This document shows, one piece after another, positions 1-8,033 of a stretch of 13,435 bases of DNA. Below the pieces are notes generated by a model, which worked only from the letters and a program-made list of their open reading frames with translations, made no database searches and was not told the DNA's origin. The DNA is from an uncultured Bacteroidota bacterium (GTDB lineage Bacteria; Bacteroidota; Bacteroidia; Bacteroidales; F082). Position numbers and translations under genes: made by a program. The first letter of the stretch is position 1. Every line of letters starts with the position of its first letter. The stretch covers positions 1-13,435 of the forward strand of contig UQNO01000051.1 in NCBI GenBank assembly GCA_900542475.1, given 5' to 3'.

Positions 1-486
1 GCAATGCGGAAACTTACAGCCTCTATCAGCAAGACATCGACGGTTTGCGTCTTTATCAATCAACTGCGTGAGAAAATCGGCGTGATGTTCGGAAATCCCG
101 AAACGACAACAGGTGGAAACGCGTTGAAATTCTATAGCTCCGTGCGTCTTGACATCCGTAAGGTGAGTCAAATCAAAGATGGCGAGAATATCATGGGTAA
201 TCGCGTGAAAGTAAAAGTGGTGAAGAATAAAGTGGCACCCCCATTCAAGAAAGCCGAGTTCGACATACTTTACGGAGAAGGCATCTCGCGCATAGGTGAG
301 ATTATCGACATCGGAGTTGAACTGAACATCATCAAGAAAAGCGGCTCGTGGTACAGCTATAATGAAACCAAGCTCGGACAGGGTAGGGACGCTCTGAAAA
401 AACTGCTCGAAGAAAACCCCGAACTGTGTGATGAACTGACACGAAAAATCACAGAAACGCTTAAAGAAACGGATCAAGACCTTTAA
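1..486 (+). CDS. recA: Recombinase RecA, C-terminal part (5' end outside the window)
   Basis: RecA forms ATP-dependent filaments on single-stranded DNA, catalyses strand exchange and triggers LexA-type self-cleavage. The window opens in frame inside the gene: the first codon is Ala and the Met at position 4 is internal, so this is not the true start. About 161 C-terminal residues remain. Visible RecA hallmarks are FINQLREKIGVMFGNPETTTGGNAL (the L2 DNA-binding loop region), the stretch around VKVKVVKNKVAPPF, the FDILYGEGIS segment and the C-terminal GSWYSYNETKLGQGRD segment. The ATP-binding Walker A lies upstream and is not seen. The end is complete and has only a modest acidic tail (ETDQDL). 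The sequence is close to Bacteroides RecA as I remember it. A TPR lipoprotein gene follows after 19 nt on the same strand and may be co-transcribed. Confidence 0.97.
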   Translation, partial: AMRKLTASISKTSTVCVFINQLREKIGVMFGNPETTTGGNALKFYSSVRLDIRKVSQIKDGENIMGNRVKVKVVKNKVAPPFKKAEFDILYGEGISRIGEIIDIGVELNIIKKSGSWYSYNETKLGQGRDALKKLLEENPELCDELTRKITETLKETDQDL

Positions 487-505
487 TATATTGAATATCA
501 GACTG

Positions 506-1492
506 ATGAAAAAAGTTTTTATGGCATTGGCTTGCCTGTTGTTGCTTGCAAACTGCACGGAGAGTGAGAATAATAAAAAATCAAAGAATAACCAACAGAT
601 TGAATCATGCAACGGAGAATCGGCCGACACCTTGGACCTGAACGGATATGTCGGCAGAGCGCGTTGGTATCTTGCCAATCAACAGGTTGGCAACGCTATT
701 CGTGACATCAATAATGCTTTGTCTATCGATGGTAAAAATATTGATGCCTTGCTCGTTTTGACCGATATCTACTATGCTTTGGGCGACCAGGACAATATTT
801 TGCTGACATTAAACAAGGCAACGGAGATAGCCCCTTTGGATTCTCGTCCTGTGATTAAGTTGGCGGAATTGAGCTTCCTTCAAGGAAATTCTAAAATGGC
901 GAATGCATATCTTGATAAGGCGGTGGAACTCAATAGTATAAATCCTCAAGCTTATTATATGCGAGGAATTATATGTCTTTCAAAAAATGACACAGCCCAA
1001 GCATTGAAACAATTCATGAAGGCGAGAAGTCAAGACGACACCTTTATCGACCCCGTTCTCCAGCTTGCCAACATCTACTCCGTGCAGCGTAATCCATTGG
1101 CCAAGGATTTCTATGAACAGGCATTACAAATAGAACCATATAATTACGGCATTTTTTATGATTTGGCAATGTATTTGCAAGACAATGGAAATCCAGAGAA
1201 AGCGTTGGAGATTTATGATACATTGGATGCGAGGATGCCGGGCAACTATCAGTTTTTGTTCAACAAAGGTTATGTGAATCTTGTTTATCTCCTTGAGTAT
1301 GACAAAGCCATCGCAGAATTTGACAAAGCATTGGCGGTCAGTCCGAAATCAGTTGATGCATTGTTGAACAAAGGCGTTGCGTATGAACAAAAGGGAGATT
1401 ACAATCAAGCGAAAAACATCTATCTCCAGATTTTGAAGGATAATCCGAATTATCAACTGGCGATAGATGCTTTATATAGAATAGGTGAGTGA
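506..1492 (+). CDS. TPR-repeat lipoprotein
   Basis: Predicted exported lipoprotein of 328 residues made almost entirely of tetratricopeptide repeats, helical pairs that usually hold protein partners. I start it at the ATG at 506 rather than the in-frame TTG at 491, because the ATG gives a compact signal peptide: MKK, then a hydrophobic run (FMALACLLLLA), then Cys17 in the context L-A-N-C. Asn at -1 is not the classic lipobox residue. A Ser/Asn/Lys-rich linker follows the cysteine. From about residue 45 to the end there are roughly eight TPR units with typical spacing, for example AYYMRGIICLSKNDTAQALKQF and ALLNKGVAYEQKGDYNQAKNIY. No enzymatic domain is visible. There is no Shine-Dalgarno sequence, which is normal for this phylum. 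It follows recA closely and ends inside a terminator-like hairpin. Partner and role are unknown; envelope assembly or maintenance is only a guess. Confidence 0.85.
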   Translation: MKKVFMALACLLLLANCTESENNKKSKNNQQIESCNGESADTLDLNGYVGRARWYLANQQVGNAIRDINNALSIDGKNIDALLVLTDIYYALGDQDNILLTLNKATEIAPLDSRPVIKLAELSFLQGNSKMANAYLDKAVELNSINPQAYYMRGIICLSKNDTAQALKQFMKARSQDDTFIDPVLQLANIYSVQRNPLAKDFYEQALQIEPYNYGIFYDLAMYLQDNGNPEKALEIYDTLDARMPGNYQFLFNKGYVNLVYLLEYDKAIAEFDKALAVSPKSVDALLNKGVAYEQKGDYNQAKNIYLQILKDNPNYQLAIDALYRIGE

Positions 1493-1509
1493 TTCACCTA
1501 TTCTGTTTT
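1478..1509 (+). terminator. Hairpin terminator across the convergent stop codons
   Basis: A perfect 11-bp inverted repeat (AGAATAGGTGA at 1478-1488, TCACCTATTCT at 1494-1504) encloses a 5-nt loop and is followed by GTTTTC on the plus strand. The left arm and loop contain the last codons and stop of the TPR gene; the right arm contains the stop codon of the convergent mutase gene (1498-1500). The T-run suits termination of recA/TPR transcripts. On the minus strand the hairpin is followed by ATATAAA rather than a T-run, so termination in that direction would be weaker. Confidence 0.7.
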
Positions 1510-3243
1510 CGACTCGGTGAATAACCTTGCGAGTTGTTCGAGGTTTTCGTCAAGTTCCTGTTCAACACAATAGAGTTGACTTGGATTTTCAAGAGGCTCG
1601 TTCATGCTGAAGTAGAATTTAATCTTTGGTTCTGTGCCGGAAGGTCTTACGCTGACTTTTATGCCGTCTTCGGTGAAAAACTGAAGCACGTCTGATTTTG
1701 GCAGGTTGATGATTGTTTCCACCCCAAAGGTCGTGTCTTTGCAGATGCCGAGTTTATAATCGCGGATTTCAGTGACTCTTGAGCCGAGAAGATTCTTTGG
1801 CGGGTTTTTCCTGAAATCAAGCATGATTTGTTTGATTTCCTTGATGCCGTTCATGCCTTTCTTGGTGAGAGAGACTAATTTTTCACGATATACTCCGAAA
1901 TTCTTGTATATGTCTTTGAGAATTTGGTATAATGTTTTGCCTTGTTCGGCCGCCCAAGAAGTTGCTTCCGCAAGCATGAAGCATGTGATGACGGCATCTT
2001 TGTCGCGCACGAAGTCGCCAACGAGGAAGCCGTAGCTTTCTTCGCCGCCGCAGATGAATTTCTCTTCGGGTTTATTCAAAATCTTATCAGCGATATATTT
2101 GAACCCGGTGAGTACATCGTAAGTTTTGACTTTGAAACTATCGGCTATCTTTGACAACAAGTCGCTGGTCACAATGGTTTTGACAATAAACTCCTTTCCG
2201 GTGAGTTTGCCTAACTCTTCCAATCTTGTGAGGATATAATATGTGAGTATGCTGGCGGTCTGGTTGCCGTTGAGAATGATAAAGTCGCCGTTGTCGTCTT
2301 TTAACGCAAGTCCTACGCGGTCTGCGTCAGGATCTGTGGCAAGCACTATATCGGCTTTCATGGCTTTGGCTTTCTCTATCGCCATGTCCATTGCGGCTTT
2401 CTCCTCCGGATTAGGTGAGATTACCGTCGGGAAATTGCCGTCTGTAATCATTTGTTCTTCAACGGGATAGAAGTTTTTAAATCCTGCTTTGGCAAACAAT
2501 TGCGGCATCAATTGACCGCCTGTTCCATGGATTGGTGTATAGACAAATGATAGGTTTTTATGTTTTTTAATAAGTTTTGGCGACAAGGAAAGGCTTAAAA
2601 CCTTGTTGAGATATATTTCATCGAATTTTTCATCGAGTTTCTCGATGAGTTTGGCGTTTTTTTTGCGTTTTACCAATGAAATATCGGTGATTTTCTGTAC
2701 TTCGGCTATTATGTTTTTATCGTGCGGAGCAACAATTTGACCGCCGTCTTCCCAATAAACCTTATAGCCGTTGTATTCTTTGGGGTTGTGCGATGCTGTC
2801 ACCACGACGCCCGACTGGCATTTCAATTCACGAATTGCGAAAGAAAGCTCTGGTGTTGGACGTAAAGCACTGAACAAGAACACTTTAATACCGTTTGCCG
2901 TCATGACATCAGCAGTAATTTGGGCAAATTCCTTGCTGTTGTTGCGACAGTCGTATGCAATGGCGATTTGAGGTCTTTTCATGTCGGCGAATTTCATTTT
3001 GATGTAATTCGCCAGACCTTGTGTGGCCATTGCCACTGTATAAATATTCATGCGATTGGTGCCAACCCCCATAATTCCTCTTAAGCCTCCGGTCCCAAAT
3101 TCGAGAATGCGGTAAAAACTTTCGGTAAGCTCGTCGGGGTCGTTGTCAATTAGATATTGAACCTGCTTTCTGGTTTCATCATCGTACTTGTCTGATAACC
3201 AAGACTTTGCTTTTGCAAGTATTTCCGTTGAAATATTATTCAT
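1498..3243 (-). CDS. Phospho-sugar mutase (alpha-phosphoglucomutase / phosphomannomutase family)
   Basis: Cytoplasmic alpha-D-phosphohexomutase of 581 residues that most likely interconverts glucose-6-phosphate and glucose-1-phosphate through a phosphoserine. All family signatures are present: GTGGLRG at 50-56; the catalytic serine loop TASHNP with Ser151; the metal-binding loop DPDADR at 304-309 (Asp304, 306, 308); the sugar-recognition loop GGEESYG at 399-405; and the phosphate-binding loop RPSGT at 533-537. The length and the GGEESYG loop match the PGM2/PgcA-type phosphoglucomutases rather than the shorter ~450-residue phosphomannomutases, but specificity (glucose, mannose, or pentose as in PGM2) cannot be settled from sequence. 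The ATG at 3243 is a clean start. The gene begins 11 nt after the DUF3078 gene and is probably co-transcribed with it. Glc-1-P links it functionally to the glycogen genes later in the window. Confidence 0.93.
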   Translation of the reverse strand: MNNISTEILAKAKSWLSDKYDDETRKQVQYLIDNDPDELTESFYRILEFGTGGLRGIMGVGTNRMNIYTVAMATQGLANYIKMKFADMKRPQIAIAYDCRNNSKEFAQITADVMTANGIKVFLFSALRPTPELSFAIRELKCQSGVVVTASHNPKEYNGYKVYWEDGGQIVAPHDKNIIAEVQKITDISLVKRKKNAKLIEKLDEKFDEIYLNKVLSLSLSPKLIKKHKNLSFVYTPIHGTGGQLMPQLFAKAGFKNFYPVEEQMITDGNFPTVISPNPEEKAAMDMAIEKAKAMKADIVLATDPDADRVGLALKDDNGDFIILNGNQTASILTYYILTRLEELGKLTGKEFIVKTIVTSDLLSKIADSFKVKTYDVLTGFKYIADKILNKPEEKFICGGEESYGFLVGDFVRDKDAVITCFMLAEATSWAAEQGKTLYQILKDIYKNFGVYREKLVSLTKKGMNGIKEIKQIMLDFRKNPPKNLLGSRVTEIRDYKLGICKDTTFGVETIINLPKSDVLQFFTEDGIKVSVRPSGTEPKIKFYFSMNEPLENPSQLYCVEQELDENLEQLARLFTESKTE

Positions 3244-3254
3244 AATACAATGTT

Positions 3255-4262
3255 TTATTTGATGATTTTCTTGTCTTTATTATCAACTGCAAATTTATAC
3301 AAAAAAGTGATACCGAGCGATTCTTTAAATTGAAGAATTGATTTTTGCTTGTCGTCAATTGTGAATTTCACATTGTCGTCATAAATCATGTGAACATTGA
3401 TAATCGTTGATATACATTTACTTATGGTAAATTTTATGCCAGTTTCCCAATCAACGTCAATGTTCCAACGATTGGCTCTGTTTGCGTCCATATAATTGTT
3501 GTACAAATTGAGATTTGAGAAAATACTGACATTGTCATTAAAGCTCTGTTTGTATTTAATCAGGATGTTGAAACCAAGTTCTCCAAGAAATTTTTTGCCG
3601 GGAATCCAAGTGCTGTCGCTCCCGACGATATTCCAATAACCGGCTTCAACACCAAAAGAACCCTTGTCGGCAAGTGCTTGGTCGTTGACAAAAGTGAATT
3701 TGCCGGCGGCGGGACTTATGAAGATACGTACAATATCATGGATGTTATAGGTGTAACCAACAGATACTGTTAAATATGCAGGGGCGAAAAAACTTGAAAT
3801 AGGGACGGAGTCGTTCGGATACGCATATCCGTTTGTAAACTGAGTCTTTAGCATCATCATTGATGTGAATGTCAAGTTTTTATGGTTGTTGTGAGTCATT
3901 GTCGTCGATAGTTCCAAACGGTCTTCGGTTTTTTCCAGTCGTTTGCTTTTCGGAAAATTTTGTGTGCCGTAAATGAATATGCCGGTGGTAACATAATTAA
4001 ACATACTTCTATTGTATGTGTATTTTAAGTCTGCCATGGCTTTTCCGCTCATATTGCTTTCACCTCCGGCCGCCCAGTATGTAATTGCCAACTGATTAAT
4101 AGTCATGCCGACACTTCCCTCCAACTTATGCCATATCACACTGTTTTTGTCGGCAACAGTATCCTGCGACAAGCATCTATATGGATTGATAAATAGCAAT
4201 ACAAATAGAGTGCTTGTTGTTAAAGCGTTGATAATGTTTGAATTAGCCTTGAATGCCAGCAT
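3255..4262 (-). CDS. DUF3078 domain protein, predicted exported outer-membrane-type protein
   Basis: Protein of 335 residues carrying the motif of the DUF3078 family, which I know from Bacteroidota. The mark is W..L.GSVGMTINQ...TYWAAGGES at about residues 44-69; relatives read NWAAGGE here. Residues 1-33 look like a Sec signal peptide (Lys near the start, then hydrophobic ALTTSTLFVLLFI) with cleavage near 32-33. The rest alternates short polar and aromatic strands (for example YLTVSVGYTYNIHDIVRIFI), as in beta-barrels. I chose the ATG at 4262, not the in-frame TTG at 4301, because the TTG overlaps a -7 promoter element and the ATG begins the signal peptide. It leads a two-gene unit with the phospho-sugar mutase. 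The biochemical function of the family is unknown, and no catalytic motif is visible. Confidence 0.8.
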   Translation of the reverse strand: MLAFKANSNIINALTTSTLFVLLFINPYRCLSQDTVADKNSVIWHKLEGSVGMTINQLAITYWAAGGESNMSGKAMADLKYTYNRSMFNYVTTGIFIYGTQNFPKSKRLEKTEDRLELSTTMTHNNHKNLTFTSMMMLKTQFTNGYAYPNDSVPISSFFAPAYLTVSVGYTYNIHDIVRIFISPAAGKFTFVNDQALADKGSFGVEAGYWNIVGSDSTWIPGKKFLGELGFNILIKYKQSFNDNVSIFSNLNLYNNYMDANRANRWNIDVDWETGIKFTISKCISTIINVHMIYDDNVKFTIDDKQKSILQFKESLGITFLYKFAVDNKDKKIIK

Positions 4263-4298
4263 TTTGAAAAATAAAAAATCACACTCGTTTTTCAAGTG

Positions 4299-4330
4299 CA
4301 AAATTATAAAATATTAATTAAATTCGCAAA
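4299..4330 (-). promoter_or_regulatory. Bacteroidota-type promoter for the DUF3078-mutase unit
   Basis: Read on the minus strand: TTTG at 4330-4327, a 20-bp spacer, then TAATTTTG at 4306-4299, an exact match to the TAnnTTTG -7 element recognised by the Bacteroidota primary sigma factor. Transcription would start near 4290, giving a leader of about 30 nt before the ATG at 4262. The -7 element lies on the upstream in-frame TTG codon, which argues against that codon as a start. The site sits in the 124-nt gap after the uvrA stop codon. Confidence 0.7.
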
Positions 4331-4386
4331 AAATTATTGTATGGATTCTATAAAAATTTGTCTTGAGAAATCAAAGGAGGACCTTT

Positions 4387-7212
4387 TCATGAAGAACAAG
4401 AGGCGTGATAATCCGGATTTATTTTTTTAGCCAGAATCTCGGCTGTGTGGCTTTCCTTGCATTTGGCCAAATCTTCCGGAGTGCCGGCAAAGACTAAATA
4501 GCCGCCATTGTCACCGCCTTCAGGGCCAAGGTCAATAATCCAATCAGCTGTTTTTATCACATCTGGATCATGCTCGATGACGATGAGCGAATGACCGTTG
4601 TTTATCAATGCCTCGAAGGCTTTGAGTAGTTTGTTCACGTCGTGGAAATGCAGCCCGGTGGTTGGTTCGTCGAAAATGAAAAGAGTTGGCTTTTCATTTG
4701 TTCCATTGACAAGAAAAGAAGCCAGTTTGATTCGTTGGGCCTCGCCTCCGGAAAGAGTTGACGAAGGCTGTCCCATTTTTAAATAACCAAGTCCGACATC
4801 TTGTAACGGCTTTAGTTTCAGAACGATACGCTCCGTGATGTTTTTAAAGCCATTTGGTTGATTGAAAAATTCCATTGCCTCGTCAATGCTCATATCGAGT
4901 ATGTCGAAGATGTTTTTATCGAGAAACTTAATCTCGAGAGCCTCTTCTTTATAACGTTTGCCGTGGCATACATCGCATTCGAGAAACACGTCGGCCATGA
5001 ATTGCATCTCCACTTTGAGAATTCCTTCGCCCTCGCAGTTGTCGCAGCGCCCTCCCGGTACGTTAAACGAGAAGTAGCCTGCTTTGCAGCCACGCGTCTT
5101 TGCCAGTTTCTGTTCGGCGAACAGACTTCTGATATCGTCAAAGGCTTTGACGTAAGTCACAGGGTTTGAGCGTGTTGACTTTCCGATTGGGCTTTGGTTT
5201 ATCATCTCAACGGATTGAATGGCATTGATGCTTCCTTTCATTGCGCCGAAAGAGCCGGTCCTGTCCGCGGAGCCTCCAAAATGCTTTTTCAAGGCGGTGT
5301 ATATGATGTCGTTAACCAACGAAGATTTACCCGAGCCGCTCACGCCTGTTACCACTGTGAGTACGTTTAATGGTATCATGACGTTGATATTCTTTAGGTT
5401 ATGCTCAAGACAGCCGGAGAACTCGATGGCGTTGTTCCATTTGCGTCTATGTGTCGGCAATGGAATAATCTGTTTGCCCGTAATGTATTGGGCTGTAAGT
5501 GATTTGCCGCTTTTCTCCATGGCTTTGATATTGCCTTGGAAGACGAGTTCTCCGCCGAAACGGCCGGCAAAGGGTCCGATATCGATAATCTGGTCGGCGG
5601 CGCGTATTATTTCCTCGTCATGTTCGACAACAATTACGGTGTTTCCTATGTCGCGGAGACGTTTTAATACCTTTATAAGTTGTTGTGTGTCGCGGGAATG
5701 CAAGCCGATGCTCGGCTCGTCAAGGATATATGTCGAGCCGACAAGGCTGCTGCCAAGTGATGTGGCGAGGTTGATTCTCTGCGACTCGCCGCCCGACAGT
5801 GTGTTGGCCGCCCGATTCAAAGTCAGATACCCAAGTCCTACCTCAATCAAAAATCCGATGCGGTTTTTAATTTCAACAAGAAGTCTCTCCGCAATGGAAC
5901 TGTCTGATTGTGAAAGTTTTATGTTACTAAAGAAACGTTGAAGCCCGCTGATTGGCATTGTCGTTAAATCAGTGATGCTTTTGCCGTTTATTTTTACGTA
6001 ATTGGCTTCAGGACGCAATCTTTTACCGTGGCATTCAGGGCAGATTGTTTTGCCCCGATACCGCGACAGCATCACACGATATTGAATTTTATAGGACTGG
6101 CTCTCAACGTCTTTAAAAAAGTTGTCGATGCCCATGAAATATTTGTTCCCTTTCCAGAGCAGTTCTTTTTGTTCCTCCGACAGCTCAAAATATGGTTTGT
6201 GGACAGGAAAGTTGAAATGGTGAGCGTTTTTCACGAGTTCGTCGCGGAAATAACTCATCTTGTCGCCTCGCCAACAGGCGATGGCGCTGTCGTAAACCGA
6301 CAATGATTTGTCGGGCACCACTAAATCCTCGTCTATGCCGATTATGGTGCCGAAGCCTTCGCAGGTTTTGCAGGCGCCGAAAGGGTTGTTAAAAGCGAAA
6401 AGGTGCGTTGTCGGAGGCTCAAAAGTTATTCCGTCAGCCTCAAAACGGGAAGAAAATGTGTGTTCTTTTCTGTCTCCATCATTATCAACGAGAATGATAC
6501 AGTTTTCCTTGCCTTCATAGAGTGCCGTCTGTACCGAGTCCGACAACTGGCCAATAAGTTCCGAAGAGTCTTTGTTTATCTTCAGACGGTCAACCATGAT
6601 GCGAATATTTTTGGGTCTGCCTTTGTTTTTTTCTTTTGGATAATCCTCTATTCTGACGGCTGTGCCGTTGACAATCAATCTGTTAAAGCCTTGTTGAAGC
6701 AAAATGTCGAGATGCTCCGGAAGTGTTCTTCCTTCAGGAATTACGATGGGGGCAAGAATATAGACGACTTTCCCTGTCTGTTCGAGAATGAAATCGACAA
6801 CATCTCTCACCTGGCTGTGTTTCACCTCTTTGCCTGAAACCGGCGAATATGTTTTTCCTATGCGAGCATACAGAAGTTTGAGATATTCATATATTTCAGT
6901 GGTGGTTCCTACGGTTGAGCGCGGGTTGCTCGTCATGGTGCGCTGCTGTATCGCTATGGCGGGAGAGAGACCCGTTATCAAATCCACATCGGGTTTGTTG
7001 AGACGTCCCATAAACTGACGGGCATAGGCACTCAAACTCTCGACATATCTTCGCTGACCTTCGGCATAGATTGTGTCGAAAGCCAAAGATGACTTTCCCG
7101 AACCGGACAATCCAGTAACTACAATCAATTTGTTCTTCGGAATGCTTAAGTCAATGTTTTTCAAGTTGTTGACCCTTGCACCGTGGATTTCTATGTTCTC
7201 TAATTTGTTCAT
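4387..7212 (-). CDS. uvrA: Excinuclease ABC subunit UvrA
   Basis: Damage-recognition ATPase of nucleotide excision repair; a UvrA dimer loads UvrB at bulky lesions. The 941-residue length is standard. Both ABC ATPase halves are complete. The first has Walker A GLSGSGKS at 34-41, a Cys pair CKTC at 281-284 and CPEC at 391-394, signature LSGGESQR at 472-479, and Walker B ILDEPSIGLH. The second has Walker A GVSGSGKS at 623-630, the C-terminal zinc module CDNC (723-726) with CDVC (746-749), signature LSGGEAQR at 820-827, and Walker B FIFDEPTTGLH. The ATG at 7212 is preferred over the in-frame TTG two codons upstream, because MNKLENIEIHGARVNNLKN matches the usual UvrA start. No cysteine or ATPase motif is missing. 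The gene is divergent from the sigma-factor gene. I found no convincing promoter of its own and no strong terminator after it. Other long frames overlapping it are shadows. Confidence 0.98.
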   Translation of the reverse strand: MNKLENIEIHGARVNNLKNIDLSIPKNKLIVVTGLSGSGKSSLAFDTIYAEGQRRYVESLSAYARQFMGRLNKPDVDLITGLSPAIAIQQRTMTSNPRSTVGTTTEIYEYLKLLYARIGKTYSPVSGKEVKHSQVRDVVDFILEQTGKVVYILAPIVIPEGRTLPEHLDILLQQGFNRLIVNGTAVRIEDYPKEKNKGRPKNIRIMVDRLKINKDSSELIGQLSDSVQTALYEGKENCIILVDNDGDRKEHTFSSRFEADGITFEPPTTHLFAFNNPFGACKTCEGFGTIIGIDEDLVVPDKSLSVYDSAIACWRGDKMSYFRDELVKNAHHFNFPVHKPYFELSEEQKELLWKGNKYFMGIDNFFKDVESQSYKIQYRVMLSRYRGKTICPECHGKRLRPEANYVKINGKSITDLTTMPISGLQRFFSNIKLSQSDSSIAERLLVEIKNRIGFLIEVGLGYLTLNRAANTLSGGESQRINLATSLGSSLVGSTYILDEPSIGLHSRDTQQLIKVLKRLRDIGNTVIVVEHDEEIIRAADQIIDIGPFAGRFGGELVFQGNIKAMEKSGKSLTAQYITGKQIIPLPTHRRKWNNAIEFSGCLEHNLKNINVMIPLNVLTVVTGVSGSGKSSLVNDIIYTALKKHFGGSADRTGSFGAMKGSINAIQSVEMINQSPIGKSTRSNPVTYVKAFDDIRSLFAEQKLAKTRGCKAGYFSFNVPGGRCDNCEGEGILKVEMQFMADVFLECDVCHGKRYKEEALEIKFLDKNIFDILDMSIDEAMEFFNQPNGFKNITERIVLKLKPLQDVGLGYLKMGQPSSTLSGGEAQRIKLASFLVNGTNEKPTLFIFDEPTTGLHFHDVNKLLKAFEALINNGHSLIVIEHDPDVIKTADWIIDLGPEGGDNGGYLVFAGTPEDLAKCKESHTAEILAKKINPDYHASCSS

Positions 7213-7259
7213 TTGCAACTATGATACCTCAAAAAAATTGCACGAAAATACAAAAAAAA

Positions 7260-7291
7260 TTGGCAGCGTATTAAAAAATGTTTTACATTTG
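7260..7291 (+). promoter_or_regulatory. Bacteroidota-type promoter for the sigma-factor gene
   Basis: TTG at 7260-7262, a 21-bp spacer, then TACATTTG at 7284-7291 (exact TAnnTTTG) followed by CA, as is common at these promoters. A start near 7298 would leave a leader of about 100 nt before the ATG at 7398, which is long for this compact region and contains a predicted hairpin. The uvrA start lies on the other side of this gap. The nearest minus-strand match, TATTTTCG at 7250-7243, lacks a -33 partner, so I do not call a uvrA promoter. Confidence 0.6.
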
Positions 7292-7359
7292 CAAAAAATT
7301 TAGACGTAAACGATTGTTCAACCAATAAAAAATAGGAGAGACGCTATAGATAATTTTTA

Positions 7360-7391
7360 CCCTTTTTGATTGTATAACCTTAAAAAAAGGG
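7360..7391 (+). promoter_or_regulatory. Leader hairpin pairing with the sigma-gene ribosome-binding region
   Basis: CCCTTTTT at 7360-7367 is exactly complementary to AAAAAGGG at 7384-7391, giving an 8-bp stem with a 16-nt loop. The right arm takes in the first three of the five G residues at 7389-7393, the only Shine-Dalgarno-like sequence before the ATG at 7398. If it forms in the mRNA it would mask that site, suggesting translational control of the sigma factor. The stem is mostly A-U, so its stability is modest, and Shine-Dalgarno use is weak in this phylum. The pairing is seen in the sequence; its function is inferred. Confidence 0.4.
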
Positions 7392-7397
7392 GGACTT

Positions 7398-7985
7398 ATG
7401 TCTGAAATATTAAACGATAAGGAATTGGTACTACGTTATCAGAATGGTGATGTGGCAAGTTTCGAGGTATTGGTTGATCGTTACCAGAACAAAGTTTTTT
7501 CGTACATTGCGATGCTTGTCAAGGATAAGCAACTCGCTGACGATATTTTTCAGGACACTTTTTTGAAGATTATCAGAACGGTCAAGGCGGGGGCTTACAA
7601 GGAAGAAGGCAAGTTTATACAGTTCGCGATGCGTATCGCCCACAATCTTGTTATTGATTATTTCCGCAAGGCAAAACGACTGCCTATGGTAGATCCTTCA
7701 AAGGAAGACTATGATATGCTCGACAATGCGAGATTTACCGACCCTTCGATAGAGGAGCAGCTGGTTACCGAGCAGATACATGACGATATTCGTAAAATGG
7801 TGGAATATCTTCCTGAAGAGCAGCGTGAGGTTCTAAATATGAGAATGTATGCCGATATGTCGTTCAAAGAAATAGCCGATGCGACAAATGTCAGTATTAA
7901 TACCGCTCTTGGACGAATGCGCTATGCTTTGATAAATCTGCGCAAGATGGTGAAAACGAAGAATTTACAGTTGACTTTAAGATGA
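7398..7985 (+). CDS. RNA polymerase sigma-70 family factor, ECF-like
   Basis: A 195-residue sigma factor with only the two domains of the ECF type. Sigma region 2 covers about residues 9-95: it includes SFEVLVDRYQNKVFSYI, the core-binding motif DDIFQDTF at 48-55, and RIAHNLVIDYFRKAKR, the region that reads the -10 element. Sigma region 4 covers about 137-183: YLPEEQREVLNMRMYADMSFKEIADATNVSINTALGRMRYALINLRK, a helix-turn-helix for the -35 element. A short acidic linker joins them, and there is no extra C-terminal domain. The ATG at 7398 is preceded by AGGGGG at a suitable distance. No anti-sigma gene (FecR-like or zinc-binding) is adjacent; instead a small protein and a Gre-like fusion follow. 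The regulon cannot be inferred. A leader hairpin may control translation. Confidence 0.92.
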   Translation: MSEILNDKELVLRYQNGDVASFEVLVDRYQNKVFSYIAMLVKDKQLADDIFQDTFLKIIRTVKAGAYKEEGKFIQFAMRIAHNLVIDYFRKAKRLPMVDPSKEDYDMLDNARFTDPSIEEQLVTEQIHDDIRKMVEYLPEEQREVLNMRMYADMSFKEIADATNVSINTALGRMRYALINLRKMVKTKNLQLTLR

Positions 7986-8033
7986 TAACTGTTAAGATTT
8001 TTTAATTTTTTTCCACAGTCGTAAAATAAATAA

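Noticed and set aside
491..505. TTG start for the TPR lipoprotein
   Set aside because: It would add five residues (MNIRL) before a normal signal peptide that starts with Met-Lys-Lys at the ATG at 506.
4371..4387. Small inverted repeat (AAAGG/CCTTT) just after the uvrA stop as a terminator
   Set aside because: Only a 5-bp stem and no T-run directly after it on the minus strand.
4375..4431. A strong Shine-Dalgarno (AGGAGG at 4375-4380) 8 nt before an ATG opening a 13-codon frame on the plus strand
   Set aside because: The frame lies over the uvrA 3' end, has no promoter I can see, and genes here rarely use Shine-Dalgarno sites; the match is probably chance. On the uvrA strand it reads CCTCCTTT, the anti-Shine-Dalgarno sequence, with no obvious meaning.
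5219..5941. A 240-codon open frame on the plus strand inside uvrA
   Set aside because: It lies entirely opposite a complete, motif-rich uvrA; its translation shows no domain and has the look of an antisense shadow frame.
7219..7300. A uvrA promoter on the minus strand
   Set aside because: The best -7 candidate, TATTTTCG at 7250-7243, has a mismatch and no -33 TTG at the right distance, so the promoter is left uncalled.
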